Of a stretch of DNA of 64,000 bases, positions 41,853 through 50,956 are shown piece by piece. Both the position numbers and the translations under genes were made by a program. Within the stretch, counting starts at the first letter, position 1; each line of letters opens with the position of its first letter. The notes beneath the pieces are model-generated. The model was given only the letters and a program-made list of their open reading frames with translations, was not told the origin of the DNA and ran no database searches. Origin of the DNA: a virus; the IMG/VR virus record IMGVR_UViG_3300028746_000014, positions 32,657 to 96,656 of that record, one strand, 5' to 3'.

Positions 41853-42182
41853 TCAGTTGCCTGTAGAACTCGTAGTTGCATCGGAATTAGCTGCGGCTTG
41901 CACGCGGTCGTAAGAGGCGATTGCTCTCAGCGCGAAATCAACTAGTTCTTCATAGTTCTCTGGTCGTAGCTCACTACTGAAGCCGCCTTCCCTCCAGAGT
42001 CTTTCCAATGCTACCTCTGCTTCGCTTGGAGCGTCGAACAGCTCCGCGATAACTTCGTCTGCTTCTGCTCGAAGCTGAGCCGACTTGCGTCGGAGAACTG
42101 TATTTACTGCACGCAACACTCGGTTGTTGCGACGGGCCGCGCTATCATAAGCGGGCGAATCGATGTACGCTTCTTTGGACAT
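41853..42182 (-). CDS. Hypothetical protein
   Basis: 109 residues, fully helical in appearance, Arg- and Glu-rich, ending in a Ser/Thr tail. No family recognised. Confidence 0.65.
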   Translation of the reverse strand: MSKEAYIDSPAYDSAARRNNRVLRAVNTVLRRKSAQLRAEADEVIAELFDAPSEAEVALERLWREGGFSSELRPENYEELVDFALRAIASYDRVQAAANSDATTSSTGN

Positions 42183-42221
42183 AATAGGCGGCTCCTCTTC
42201 CGCCTTTCTGTTTGGGTTGAA

Positions 42222-42905
42222 TTACGGTACGACGTTGACAGCCACATCCGCGTAAACCTTCTGCGCAGGAAGTGTCTTTCCAGCCACGACAATCGTCCCG
42301 CCAGCGTTAGCAAACGGATACGATACTTCGACGGTCGATCCACCGGTCACGCCGTTGGCTGAAAGAACGCCAGTGGTGGAAACGGAAACAACCTTGGCTG
42401 TGCTGCCCGCAGGCAGCTCGCCGCCAGTGCCAGAAGTCAGCGAGGCCGCGCCGTCAGCAAAGTACGTGAAACCATTGGTACCGGTCTCCTGTACGGTTGC
42501 TGTTGCTGCGTGGGTCTCAGCGACAGTCGTGGTGCCTGTGTCGATGGTGATGCTGGTCGTGGTGTTCGCGGTCACGATACCGGCTGCGTTGTTCACAGCG
42601 TTGGTGAAGCCTGCGGTCACTGCGGACTTGCCAACAAGGGTGTTCGTTGCTGGTAGGCCGGTGCCGGTGAAGACTCCGTTGGCCGCCGCTGCACTCAGGG
42701 TGTAGACGGTGCCGGGGGTGATTTCGTTGCCGGAAGCATCCTCAAGCGTCGGGTCAAGCTGGAACGTCTCAGGGAAACCATTGCTTCCAGTGATGGAGAT
42801 GGTGACCTGATTGTGTCCGACCTTATTGCTGATTGGGGACTCATTGCCGGGAACTACGACTCGCGCTGGGATGCCGAGGCCGCTAGTTGCTGCTGGATAA
42901 CTCAT
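42222..42905 (-). CDS. Head decoration-like protein with Ig-like repeats
   Basis: 227 residues, Thr/Val/Ala/Gly-rich, almost entirely beta. Segments such as AKVVSVSTTGVLSANGVTGGSTVEVSYP look like a bacterial Ig-like (Big_2) domain. Directly downstream of the capsid gene, as decoration proteins are, and separated from it by a terminator that would set the ratio. Confidence 0.72.
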   Translation of the reverse strand: MSYPAATSGLGIPARVVVPGNESPISNKVGHNQVTISITGSNGFPETFQLDPTLEDASGNEITPGTVYTLSAAAANGVFTGTGLPATNTLVGKSAVTAGFTNAVNNAAGIVTANTTTSITIDTGTTTVAETHAATATVQETGTNGFTYFADGAASLTSGTGGELPAGSTAKVVSVSTTGVLSANGVTGGSTVEVSYPFANAGGTIVVAGKTLPAQKVYADVAVNVVP

Positions 42906-42937
42906 GTTGATGTTTCCTTTCTATTGGTGATCCGATA

Positions 42938-42978
42938 CAAAAAGAAATGGCTCCCGAGGTTTTTAGTCTCAGGAGCCA
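42938..42978 (-). terminator. Intrinsic terminator after the capsid gene
   Basis: TGGCTCC-c-GAG (42948-42958) pairs with CTC-a-GGAGCCA (42968-42978): ten pairs, one C-A mismatch. On the minus strand the stem is followed by TTTCTTTTTG. Likely partial terminator between capsid and decoration genes. Confidence 0.88.
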
Positions 42979-42983
42979 GTGTC

Positions 42984-44015
42984 TTAGCTGATTGCGGAAG
43001 CCGCATCAATCTCACGGATACGGATGGTCGTGTCAGGACCAAGCGAAGTCGTGAAGTGAACGCGGTACGAAGTCCAGCCGGGGATCAGCCCTTCAGGATC
43101 GGCAACAGTTGGCTCAGCGTTCTGCACAATGTTGCACTTGATGTTCTGGTACTCACCATCTCCGAACTCGGTGTCGCCCTGTGCTCCAAGCTTGATGCTG
43201 TAGATGCCATCACGCCCAAAGATGTAGGTACGAAGCGCCGTCAGGCCAGTCACACCCTTGTAGTTCGGGGTGGTGGTAACCTGATTGCTCTGGAAGAAGT
43301 GAACGCCCGAGGACGGAAGTTCGATCATCTCGGTCAAGTCCACCGAAACGAGGTCTTCCATCTTCATCAGCCCGACCGGGGTGTGCTTCAAGATGTCGAT
43401 AGGTGCGTTGTTGCTGACATCCGAAAGTACATCGCCCAATGCGAACGGGTGAATGACGCCGCAGAATGCCTTGCTTGCTTCGTCGAACGGACGTACCGAA
43501 CGGCCAGCAAGAGACTGCACTGCGTTACGAATCTGGTTCAGGCTCAGCGAGGTGAAGGCTGTGGTCGAAGTTGCACCAAGCTGCACAAGCACGCTGGAGT
43601 CAACGCTGGCTGCGCCGTCAGCGGTTGCACGGACGAGACCAGACAAAGACTCGCCAAGACGGTATGCAAGCTCACGGGCGACGTTCTCAACAGTGTTGTC
43701 GATTGCCGTAGCAAGAGACAGACTGGAGAAGTTAGCGTAGTCAGCGTACTCACCGATGGTGGCAGTCGTGGTAAGGACGGAAACGGAGATCGAGCTGCCC
43801 ACGGTTCCTTCGTTGGTCTGCGCGGTGTTCGCAGCCAGAGGAACGTACATGAACATTTCGTACTGGTTACCGGACTTGGTTGGCAGGTCCAGACGCTCGG
43901 AGCAAGCTACGAACGGGGTCTGCGCTTTGAGGTTTTCACGGAACTTCTTGTCATAGAACTTTACCGTGGACTGAGGAAGGTTGCCCTGTAGATTTCCAGC
44001 AGGAGTGTAACCCAT
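42984..44015 (-). CDS. Major capsid protein (N4 gp56-like)
   Basis: 343 residues. HK97-fold capsid of the N4-gp56 type: TVKFYDKKFRENLKAQTPFVACSE near the N-terminus, GNQYEMFMYVPLAANTAQTNEGTVG, then a long helix containing ENVARELAYRLGE, and FCGVIHPFALGDVLSDVS in the A-domain. No scaffold or protease domain in the same chain. Transcribed leftward behind a 200-nt structured leader. Confidence 0.85.
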   Translation of the reverse strand: MGYTPAGNLQGNLPQSTVKFYDKKFRENLKAQTPFVACSERLDLPTKSGNQYEMFMYVPLAANTAQTNEGTVGSSISVSVLTTTATIGEYADYANFSSLSLATAIDNTVENVARELAYRLGESLSGLVRATADGAASVDSSVLVQLGATSTTAFTSLSLNQIRNAVQSLAGRSVRPFDEASKAFCGVIHPFALGDVLSDVSNNAPIDILKHTPVGLMKMEDLVSVDLTEMIELPSSGVHFFQSNQVTTTPNYKGVTGLTALRTYIFGRDGIYSIKLGAQGDTEFGDGEYQNIKCNIVQNAEPTVADPEGLIPGWTSYRVHFTTSLGPDTTIRIREIDAASAIS

Positions 44016-44118
44016 TGTGATTATCCTTTACTTCAAAGACATCACTTACTTCTCGCCTTCTCCTCCCAGAGATGATGAGTAGTGTGTCGCTGCCTTTTAT
44101 GTGAAGACAATCCCTCTG

Positions 44119-44218
44119 CTCGTAATCCGACGAGTGTTTGCGATTGCGCGGTCAAGGTCTCTGACCGGCTTTTCCTCAGCACATATCTAAGGTGTATCGT
44201 TCCCTGTAATCCGACAGG
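44119..44218 (-). promoter_or_regulatory. Capsid mRNA leader: paired hairpins with identical loops
   Basis: On the minus strand two hairpins share the loop CGGATT but have different, compensating stems: CCTGT/ACAGG (44203-44218) and CTCGT/ACGAG (44119-44134). Between them is CGGTCA/TGACCG (44149-44167). A 12-nt palindrome ACTGTACACAGT follows at 44219-44230. No promoter is evident. Everything in 44016-44233 appears non-coding. Confidence 0.6.
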
Positions 44219-44233
44219 ACTGTACACAGTACT

Positions 44234-44656
44234 TCAGACGAAGCGTTTCCGCATGGTCACGCCATGCTGTCGTGCTCCGTAAATGTTTGGTTCAAAGGAA
44301 GCGATGCGATAGCCCTGATCGAAGTAAAGCTTCTGTGCAGGGTTCTCGACTCTACAATGCAGCCAGCCACTTTCGTAGCTCTGCTTGTAGTGCTTCTCAA
44401 ATTCTTGTAGGAGAGTTGTTGCAGCGCCCCGTCTGCGATAGTCAGGGTCTACTGCAACACTCCAGATGTATGGTGTCCCTTTCGAGACTTCCGAGATAAG
44501 GTGCGCCTTGATGCGTTTGTCTACGATGACCCACGCTGGGTTGGAGGCAAGTATCTTGCGCAACTGATGCTTCGGACAGATGTCGTCAGGATACAGTCGC
44601 TCCACTTGATCGACTAGGTAGTCGGTCTCAGATTGCAGCGCCAGCCTGATGTCCAT
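44234..44656 (-). CDS. GNAT N-acetyltransferase
   Basis: 140 residues. Clear GNAT core: WVIVDKRIKAHLI, YIWSVAVDPDYRRRGAATTLLQEF (acetyl-CoA binding R-x-x-G-x-A after VDPDY) and LYFDQGYRIASFEPNIYG. Substrate unknown; lies between scaffold and capsid genes, so virion-protein or host-target modification are both possible. Confidence 0.88.
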   Translation of the reverse strand: MDIRLALQSETDYLVDQVERLYPDDICPKHQLRKILASNPAWVIVDKRIKAHLISEVSKGTPYIWSVAVDPDYRRRGAATTLLQEFEKHYKQSYESGWLHCRVENPAQKLYFDQGYRIASFEPNIYGARQHGVTMRKRFV

Positions 44657-45732
44657 TAGCCCTTCTTCATCAACTTCTCAACCTTAGCGGCGAATCCCTT
44701 CTCGCTCAGCAGACGGCGCTTGTACTCGTCGGGCGGCATCGCGTCGATGGCACGCATACCGGTGAAGGTGCGCGTGGGACCGACTTGATTTCCCTTCTCG
44801 TCATACTGCTTGAACTCGTAAACGATGTCACTTCCTACAGGAGCACTTACGCCCTCACTGCGGGAGTTGCCATTGTTCAGGCCGGTAGGAACCCTTGAGG
44901 CAACAGGCTTAGCCGCGACAGGCGGTTCTGTAGCCAATGCCGGGTGCTCGGTAGGAGCAACGCGCTCGACTGGAAGCTGGTTCTCAATCGGAAGCGTCTC
45001 GACCACGCGGGCCGGTTCGACGTACTCGTTTGGATCGGCAGGAGGCTGCTCGGTGAATCCCACGACATTGCTAGGCGGTGTTACCGGAGAGACGGGAAGT
45101 TCTACGACTTCCAACGACGTAACCAATACGCCCTGATCCAAGAGGAACAGGTAAGCCTTCTCGAAGTTCTCTGCGACCGGCGCGAGGTTGTAACGATCCA
45201 TCCAGCCGATAATGGCCTGCATGTTCTCGGGACAAATTACGTACTCGGGATTGCGACGTTTGAAGATGTCAACTTCTCGCTGAGCCTGTACGTTGTCCAC
45301 CTTGCCCTGAAGGTCAGAGATGACGGTGCGCAGACCTTCGCCAGAGATGCCGTAGGAAGCCTCCACGATGGTCTGTGTGGCCTTGTCGAACGTTTCTGGG
45401 TCTAGGAGCTGCTGGGAAAGTTCTAGGCGCTCTGAGGCGCTTAGCGTGCGCGGATTGAACTGCACACCCGCGACGTTGCGCGGTGCTCTCTCGTCAATAG
45501 ACTGCTGGTCTAGGATTCCCAGACGGTTGTTGCGAGTCTCTGTTCGCAGTTTTCGGATAAGCTCAGTGTTCTGCTTGACGAGCTTATGGTTCAGCTCATC
45601 CTGCGTGCGGTACTTGATGACCTGCTTGCCGCCGATGGGACGGTTGTCTTCGTCAGTCGGCTGATACTCAAAGCGAAGTTCTGGCAGGTCCGAAGGAATG
45701 CCGTTCTCTTGTTCGTTACTCAAAGTGGTCAA
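44656..45732 (-). CDS. Probable scaffold protein
   Basis: 358 residues from TTG 45732 (AGGAGGGG 9 nt upstream; the longer frame includes the ribosome site itself). Helical N-terminal half with coiled coil (DELNHKLVKQNTELIRKLRTE), Pro/Val-rich disordered middle (about 225-285), and basic C-terminal helix (PPDEYKRRLLSEKGFAAKVEKLMKKG), which is the usual capsid-binding end of scaffolds. Position between portal and capsid supports this. Confidence 0.7.
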   Translation of the reverse strand: MTTLSNEQENGIPSDLPELRFEYQPTDEDNRPIGGKQVIKYRTQDELNHKLVKQNTELIRKLRTETRNNRLGILDQQSIDERAPRNVAGVQFNPRTLSASERLELSQQLLDPETFDKATQTIVEASYGISGEGLRTVISDLQGKVDNVQAQREVDIFKRRNPEYVICPENMQAIIGWMDRYNLAPVAENFEKAYLFLLDQGVLVTSLEVVELPVSPVTPPSNVVGFTEQPPADPNEYVEPARVVETLPIENQLPVERVAPTEHPALATEPPVAAKPVASRVPTGLNNGNSRSEGVSAPVGSDIVYEFKQYDEKGNQVGPTRTFTGMRAIDAMPPDEYKRRLLSEKGFAAKVEKLMKKG

Positions 45733-46168
45733 AGATCGTCCCCTCCTCAGAAGACTCAAGTAGATCGTCAGATGTACTTGCTGGCGGCCCCATCTGAAGC
45801 ACGCCGTCTGTTACGTCAGCCTGCACTTCGAGGGCCTTGCGGCTGCCGAGGTACTGACCGACTTCGTTATTGATTCTCTGGACGCCGCCTTCATAGAGCT
45901 GAGCTGCTACCTTGGCGCATCGGTGTTTCTCGATCACGTCCTCTGTATCTTCGGACGGAGTATTGATGGTATCCAATATGAACTTGGTGCATTCATGATC
46001 GAAGATTCGCTGTATATGTCGCCAGCCAGCAGAAGAAATGGTCTGCGTAATCTCCGCCTGCTCATGAGGTGCTAACACAAGGATGGGTACGAAATTTGAA
46101 ATGCTGCGTTCGATCACTAGCCCTCCCCGGCAGTGATATGGAATTTGGCTGTTGGGGTGCTCCCCCAT
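45716..46168 (-). CDS. Hypothetical protein between portal and scaffold
   Basis: 150 residues, acidic C-terminus. Helical segment WRHIQRIFDHECTKFILDT. No family recognised; overlaps the scaffold start. Confidence 0.65.
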   Translation of the reverse strand: MGEHPNSQIPYHCRGGLVIERSISNFVPILVLAPHEQAEITQTISSAGWRHIQRIFDHECTKFILDTINTPSEDTEDVIEKHRCAKVAAQLYEGGVQRINNEVGQYLGSRKALEVQADVTDGVLQMGPPASTSDDLLESSEEGTIFDHFE

Positions 46169-46204
46169 TTACTCTGCTGGTCCAAGCAGACACCGATCCA
46201 TGTC

Positions 46205-48334
46205 TTATGCAACTGTAGGCTGTTGTCCTTCCAACCCGCCAGTGCTCGGCAACCCTTCGGTCGCTTCACTCTGAGCGTTGTCCTTGAACGACTCACGTAC
46301 CAAGTCACGCTTGATGCGATTGTCGTTAGACTGGTCTTCAAGCTGCTGCTTCTGCTGGAACTTCTGTTGGTTGCTCTGTGCAGTAACGGCGGCTTTGGAC
46401 GCGGCCTGCGCCTGCTGCGATGCAGCGGCACGCTTCTGTTTCATTTCCGGCGTCATCTTCTTGATGATGTCGTTCTTGTTCTTCCACTCCGTTGACTCGA
46501 TCCACATCATGACGATTTCCTTCCAGTTGATGTACTCCTCGTTGATGTCAGCGAGAGATTCAACAATCTGGGGGTTCTCAAGAATCTGTGTGATGAGAGT
46601 CATCGACTGCGCCATTGTGCGTTTCGCCGCAAGCGCGGCACCGGCCAGTACTTCGAACTCGATCTTAGCCGCGTGAAACTGGTCAAGGTCTACTTCGTAG
46701 TCGTCGCCCATCTCTTCGCCCAGTACTGCATAAATCTCGGCGTCTGATAGGTATCGCATGACGAGCATGTCGAGGATGTAGAGGAACGGGCTGAACACCT
46801 GTTCGATGAAGTTGTCGAGCGGCCCGTCGAGACGAGTCGCGCTTGCACTTGCGAGGATGCCTGCGCCTCCTGCGGTGCGCCCCATAGAAGAACGGGGGCC
46901 GGATGACGAGCCTTGTACGAGCGCTTGATCTGCGCCCGATGCGGACTCGGTTGCCTTCTCTGACTCGCTTAGGGCCGACCAGATGTCTGGTGGAACCTTA
47001 GGAGTGTCGAGTAGGTGATATGCTTCTTTGGCGATACCGTCCACAGTTAGAATCTTACCGATCCCGGTGCGTATCATTTGCGTCGGCGCGTTTGTGTCGC
47101 GCTGGCGAAGATAGATCGGGTTGATCCCGAACGACAGCATCTTCAGAATTGCGTTGATGGTGCCTTGGTCGACGCGCTGATTCTGTCCGACGATAAGGCC
47201 GAGGCCCATGCCGTAGAATGCCTTGGCGCGGTTCCACCAGTTTGCACTGAGGAACGGGATAACGCCGAACTTGTTCTGTCCGGTGAAGATCACTTTCTTG
47301 CGGTCGATGACAAGAACCTTGCGGTTTCTATCCCAATACTCAAGCACTTCCATCTTCTTGAAGAGCATGTCAGGGGTCACCTGAATGTTCATCTCTTCAG
47401 CATGGTGAACTGCACCGCGCATGTACGCCATTGTGTCGCTGGCGAGTACTGGTGCTACGTTCGTGCCGGATGGTGCGAACCACCACTTGCGAAGCTCGTC
47501 TTCAGACTTCGGCAACTCCCACCCATCTTTGTCCGGGTGATCTTCGGGAAGCTCTTCGAGAGCTGCGCGGATATCGTTGAGCTGGTAGAAGTCCATGTAG
47601 CGAACGTCGATCACGAAGTCTGCTTTGCGGATATCCCCGACATCGCACTTCGGGTCTACGAACACCTTGTTGATCGGGCGCGACTCGAAGAACGGTCGCG
47701 GCACAACACGGGACTTACGCTTCACGTCTGGGGGTACATCCAGAGGAACTTTCTGCGTGACCTGATCCTGTCCTACACCACCAGTGATCGTGGTCGTAGT
47801 GGACTTGCGTTCCCACGTTACCACTTCCTTGTAGTCAACTCCCCACTTCCAGATGCCGGTGCCGAGGCAAGCCATCTGTTCGAGTCCCCACTTGGTTTCG
47901 GTCTTGAATCCACAGTCGTTCAGCAAATAGCTGAAGAGCACGGTCTTGGCATCTATGGTGTCTTGACTCGTGCCTGAGCGCGGTCGGAGTACCATCGGAG
48001 GGTCTGCATAGAACAGGCCCTTGTAGAGAGAGGGTACGACAGAGTTCACTACCTTTGCTACTGTAAATCGTTGTACGTTAGGTTCGAGGACGTATGTGTT
48101 CTCGTACACTGACATCGGGCGCGGCGACTGGTAGAGCAAGTCGGCATCACGCCACAAGAGGTTCCACTGCTTCTCGCTGATGAAAGCTTCGGCTTTGCTG
48201 GCGCTTCCAAGCACGAGTGCTAGGTCAGCGTTTAGGGTCTTGAGGGTTCCACCCTTGCCGTAGTCCAATGGGTCAAGCGTCTCACGTGCTACACCGTCCG
48301 CGACTATCCCCGGAGCTTCATTTAGTTCAGCCAT
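46205..48334 (-). CDS. Portal protein
   Basis: 709 residues, size and layout of podoviral portals. YLLNDCGFKTETKWGLEQMACLGTGIWKWGVDY is a typical portal wing/stem segment; AKAFYGMGLGLIVGQNQRVDQGTINAILKMLSFGINP precedes the crown region; long Gln/Ala-rich C-terminal helix (about 620-690) would form the barrel. Encoded right after large terminase, 8 nt apart. Confidence 0.85.
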   Translation of the reverse strand: MAELNEAPGIVADGVARETLDPLDYGKGGTLKTLNADLALVLGSASKAEAFISEKQWNLLWRDADLLYQSPRPMSVYENTYVLEPNVQRFTVAKVVNSVVPSLYKGLFYADPPMVLRPRSGTSQDTIDAKTVLFSYLLNDCGFKTETKWGLEQMACLGTGIWKWGVDYKEVVTWERKSTTTTITGGVGQDQVTQKVPLDVPPDVKRKSRVVPRPFFESRPINKVFVDPKCDVGDIRKADFVIDVRYMDFYQLNDIRAALEELPEDHPDKDGWELPKSEDELRKWWFAPSGTNVAPVLASDTMAYMRGAVHHAEEMNIQVTPDMLFKKMEVLEYWDRNRKVLVIDRKKVIFTGQNKFGVIPFLSANWWNRAKAFYGMGLGLIVGQNQRVDQGTINAILKMLSFGINPIYLRQRDTNAPTQMIRTGIGKILTVDGIAKEAYHLLDTPKVPPDIWSALSESEKATESASGADQALVQGSSSGPRSSMGRTAGGAGILASASATRLDGPLDNFIEQVFSPFLYILDMLVMRYLSDAEIYAVLGEEMGDDYEVDLDQFHAAKIEFEVLAGAALAAKRTMAQSMTLITQILENPQIVESLADINEEYINWKEIVMMWIESTEWKNKNDIIKKMTPEMKQKRAAASQQAQAASKAAVTAQSNQQKFQQKQQLEDQSNDNRIKRDLVRESFKDNAQSEATEGLPSTGGLEGQQPTVA

Positions 48335-48342
48335 GTTTCTCC

Positions 48343-50379
48343 TTAGTTGAATAGATCGGCAAACGGGTCAGTGCCCATTGGCTCATCGCGGAACATACGG
48401 CTGTTGTCGATCTGGAACGCAGTCACCGGGTTGTCATCATTCACGAGCTGGGCCTTTATGTTCATGTGAGCATACTTGCCAATACCGTGTACGAGTTGAT
48501 GACGTTCGTGGTTCTGTTGATCTGCAACATACTGCGAGTTCACCATGTCCACTTTCGATCCCACATCGGCATAAGAGATGAACTGCTCAACCAATAGGGA
48601 TAGTGCGGAGATAATGTCGTCGTGTGTGTCGTCGCTGGTGCCCGTGAAGGCTTCGAGTTCGTTGTAGAGTTCGTTCAACCCTTCGCAGGAGTTGAGGAAG
48701 AACATACGCTCGTCGCCAAGCAGTCGGAGTACCGGCTTGGCTTTCATCTGTTTCGAGTTAGACTTCTTGCCGAGGCCCAGAGAGCAGTACTCAATCGGAA
48801 TGCTGATTTGCAGCTTGTCCATCTCTCGACGGAGTTCGCGTCCCATCCACTTCACGCCCACCGAGTCTTCGATGGCGATTCGCTTAGGCTTCCATTTGTA
48901 CGCTGTGTTGGCGATAACCGCAGGCAGCTCGATCTCGTTGAATCGTCCGCGCACCATGTTGAGGATGTAGAAACGCCCGCCATATATCAGCGTGGTCAGG
49001 ATAACGGTGTAATCGGCCCATGACTTTGTTGAATACGCTGTGTCTACTGTCGTCACGACGACGCCTTGCGGCGGCAGCATGTTGTGCGGGATAGTGCGCT
49101 TCATCAGAAGGGCACGCTCGAACTTGATACGGTTGATCTTTCTCGGGTTGTTGAGGTACTTGATGGCGAACCCTTCCGGGTCCGTCTTTCTCTCATCATA
49201 CAAAAAGCTAAAAGGCAGACGCTCAGGGAACCAGAGTTCATAGTCTGGACCTTTGGCGTCTACGTCGGTCTTGCCTTCCTTGATCGCTTGATCGGTGAGC
49301 CACATTGCGGCTCGAAGGTAGGTCTTGGTCTTGTACTCGATGTTCAGTCGCCCGGAGTCAACGCTGCCAGTGATGAGGTTCGACAGACCCTCTTCCTTGA
49401 TGAACGTTTCCTGCTGCTTGATCTTCTCGCCGTAGTAGTCCTTCTCGTCGTACCACGTGCCGATTACGTCCATGAATCCGTAAGGGTGAAGCATGGCTCG
49501 ATCAATACTGATCTGCTTAGCGATTTTCTTCAAACGGTCAACGGTTTGACTGTTCTCGTTCGTGATAACGTCGTCCAGCTTCATCACGTCAAAGTGCTTA
49601 CCGACGAGGGCTTGTCCGATGGACGCGGCCTTCACGGTTGGCTCTTTCTGATCGCCCTGCGCTGGGGAGTGATACTCGAACTGAGTGCCTGAGGCTGGAG
49701 GAACACAGTGCTCAGGGAACAACGTTTGGAACATGCTTTCAGACCATTCCTCTGTCTCTTCGTCGAAGAAGAGCTTGGGCACGAGTACCGGCTTGCCGGT
49801 CTTGGTGTCGAGCTTCTGCGACTCTATGAGAGTGAAGTGGTTCTTGACTTCTCCGAGGAAGTCACTGGCGAGGTCGAACACACCCGTCAGGATCAGAATG
49901 GTAATCGCGGGGTAGCAACTCACCCACTGAACCACGTCTGCAATGTCGATAGAAGATTTGAACCCGCCTCGTGGGACTAGCAACATTCGATCCTTGAGGT
50001 CAGTATACTGGTTGGCAAACTTCTCTACTGTTACGAAAGTCGGGTTCTTCTGCACGAAAAACTTGTTGCAAATTTCTTCGTGGGTATTCACGGTGACCTT
50101 GTTGTAGGTTTCCAACAGGTGACACATGAAGAACAGGTTGGTCTGGGCCATGAATCGAGCGATGAGCAATAGCTCACCGGTTGAGTCGTCCAGCGCCTCC
50201 TTGTTCATGTCTAGCGCACGTTTCCATGACGCATAAACCTTCTCGCGCTGACCGTCAGTGAGCTTCGAAAAGCTCTTCTTGGCCAACGCGAGGATATCTT
50301 CGTTACTTGTTTCACGGAACTGATAGTTCGGGTTCGTCTTACACGAGGCGATTAGGTCTCGTAGTTTCTGAAGCTTCAT
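48343..50379 (-). CDS. Terminase large subunit
   Basis: 678 residues. Packaging motor ATPase-nuclease. Walker A-like VPRGGFKSS at 135-143, Walker B VMKLDDVI about 265, then RNase H-like nuclease with VDTAYSTKSWADYT, IAIEDSVGVKW and DDTHDDIISALSLL supplying the acidic residues. N-terminal 125 residues are an additional helical domain. Its ribosome site is buried in an 8-bp hairpin. Confidence 0.92.
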   Translation of the reverse strand: MKLQKLRDLIASCKTNPNYQFRETSNEDILALAKKSFSKLTDGQREKVYASWKRALDMNKEALDDSTGELLLIARFMAQTNLFFMCHLLETYNKVTVNTHEEICNKFFVQKNPTFVTVEKFANQYTDLKDRMLLVPRGGFKSSIDIADVVQWVSCYPAITILILTGVFDLASDFLGEVKNHFTLIESQKLDTKTGKPVLVPKLFFDEETEEWSESMFQTLFPEHCVPPASGTQFEYHSPAQGDQKEPTVKAASIGQALVGKHFDVMKLDDVITNENSQTVDRLKKIAKQISIDRAMLHPYGFMDVIGTWYDEKDYYGEKIKQQETFIKEEGLSNLITGSVDSGRLNIEYKTKTYLRAAMWLTDQAIKEGKTDVDAKGPDYELWFPERLPFSFLYDERKTDPEGFAIKYLNNPRKINRIKFERALLMKRTIPHNMLPPQGVVVTTVDTAYSTKSWADYTVILTTLIYGGRFYILNMVRGRFNEIELPAVIANTAYKWKPKRIAIEDSVGVKWMGRELRREMDKLQISIPIEYCSLGLGKKSNSKQMKAKPVLRLLGDERMFFLNSCEGLNELYNELEAFTGTSDDTHDDIISALSLLVEQFISYADVGSKVDMVNSQYVADQQNHERHQLVHGIGKYAHMNIKAQLVNDDNPVTAFQIDNSRMFRDEPMGTDPFADLFN

Positions 50380-50403
50380 GATCCTCCAATCATGGGGAGG
50401 ATC
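50380..50403 (-). promoter_or_regulatory. Shine-Dalgarno-masking hairpin of terminase
   Basis: Minus strand GATCCTCC (50403-50396) pairs perfectly with GGAGGATC (50387-50380), 8-nt loop; the 3' strand is the terminase ribosome site and abuts its ATG. The upstream gene stops 3 nt before the hairpin, so ribosomes finishing it could open the stem: likely translational coupling. Confidence 0.75.
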
Positions 50404-50406
50404 AGA

Positions 50407-50616
50407 TTAGTGATGCCACCCGTTCATTGTTTCCGCGAATTGTGCCATCTTACGAGTATGTGGATTGTCGCTGTTCTTCGCGCTCTCCAACTTGTCGTGC
50501 GGAATTGTCTTGCCCTCTGGAACGCCAAGAGCGCGGTGCAGGCCGCCCTTGTTCAGATGGGACAACGCTCGATGCAACGAGACGTTGTGCATAGGTTTCT
50601 CTTCGTGATCTGTCAT
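50407..50616 (-). CDS. Small conserved-type protein before terminase
   Basis: 69 residues with NKGGLHRALGVPEGKTIPHDKLESAK, a pattern met in many phage packaging regions (unknown function, helical). Could be a small terminase-related or virion factor. Coupled to the His-rich gene upstream by one-base overlap. Confidence 0.72.
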   Translation of the reverse strand: MTDHEEKPMHNVSLHRALSHLNKGGLHRALGVPEGKTIPHDKLESAKNSDNPHTRKMAQFAETMNGWHH

Positions 50617-50954
50617 TACATGCCTGCCATAGGAGATGCTGCGGGTGCTCCTGAGCCTGCTGCTGGGGGAGCTGCTGCGCCTGCGGCGGGTGCCGCGTTA
50701 GCTGGTGAGCCGGGATCGCTCGTGTCCTCGCCGGGGTTCGGCGTGCCCATAGTGGCCATAGAGTGAGCTGCCAACTCGTCGTCGCCCTTGGTGACGTGCT
50801 CTTCCATCGGGTGATGGCTGGGGTGAGTGTGGTGATGCTCGTGGATTACGTGTCCCGGTGTCGCGCTCTTACGCGAGACAACGTGACTGATCTCTTTCTT
50901 TGGCTTGTCGCCGTCGCCAGCCATATCGTGCGCTACTGCGTGCTTCCAACCCAT
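50616..50954 (-). CDS. His-rich / Ala-Pro-rich protein
   Basis: 112 residues: basic start, His cluster (IHEHHHTHPSHHPMEEH) around 37-55 and a disordered Ala/Pro/Gly tail. Similar composition occurs in genes next to the 69-aa type in other phages. Metal binding is plausible; function unknown. Confidence 0.65.
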   Translation of the reverse strand: MGWKHAVAHDMAGDGDKPKKEISHVVSRKSATPGHVIHEHHHTHPSHHPMEEHVTKGDDELAAHSMATMGTPNPGEDTSDPGSPANAAPAAGAAAPPAAGSGAPAASPMAGM

Positions 50955-50956
50955 CG

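Noticed and set aside
42813-43991. 392-residue plus-strand ORF opposite the capsid gene
   Set aside because: Antisense shadow of the capsid gene: no ribosome site, no domain, wrong direction for the operon.
47078-47977. 299-residue plus-strand ORF opposite the portal gene
   Set aside because: Shadow frame; composition (many V/H/R/C) is typical of the complement of coding DNA and the portal protein is clear.
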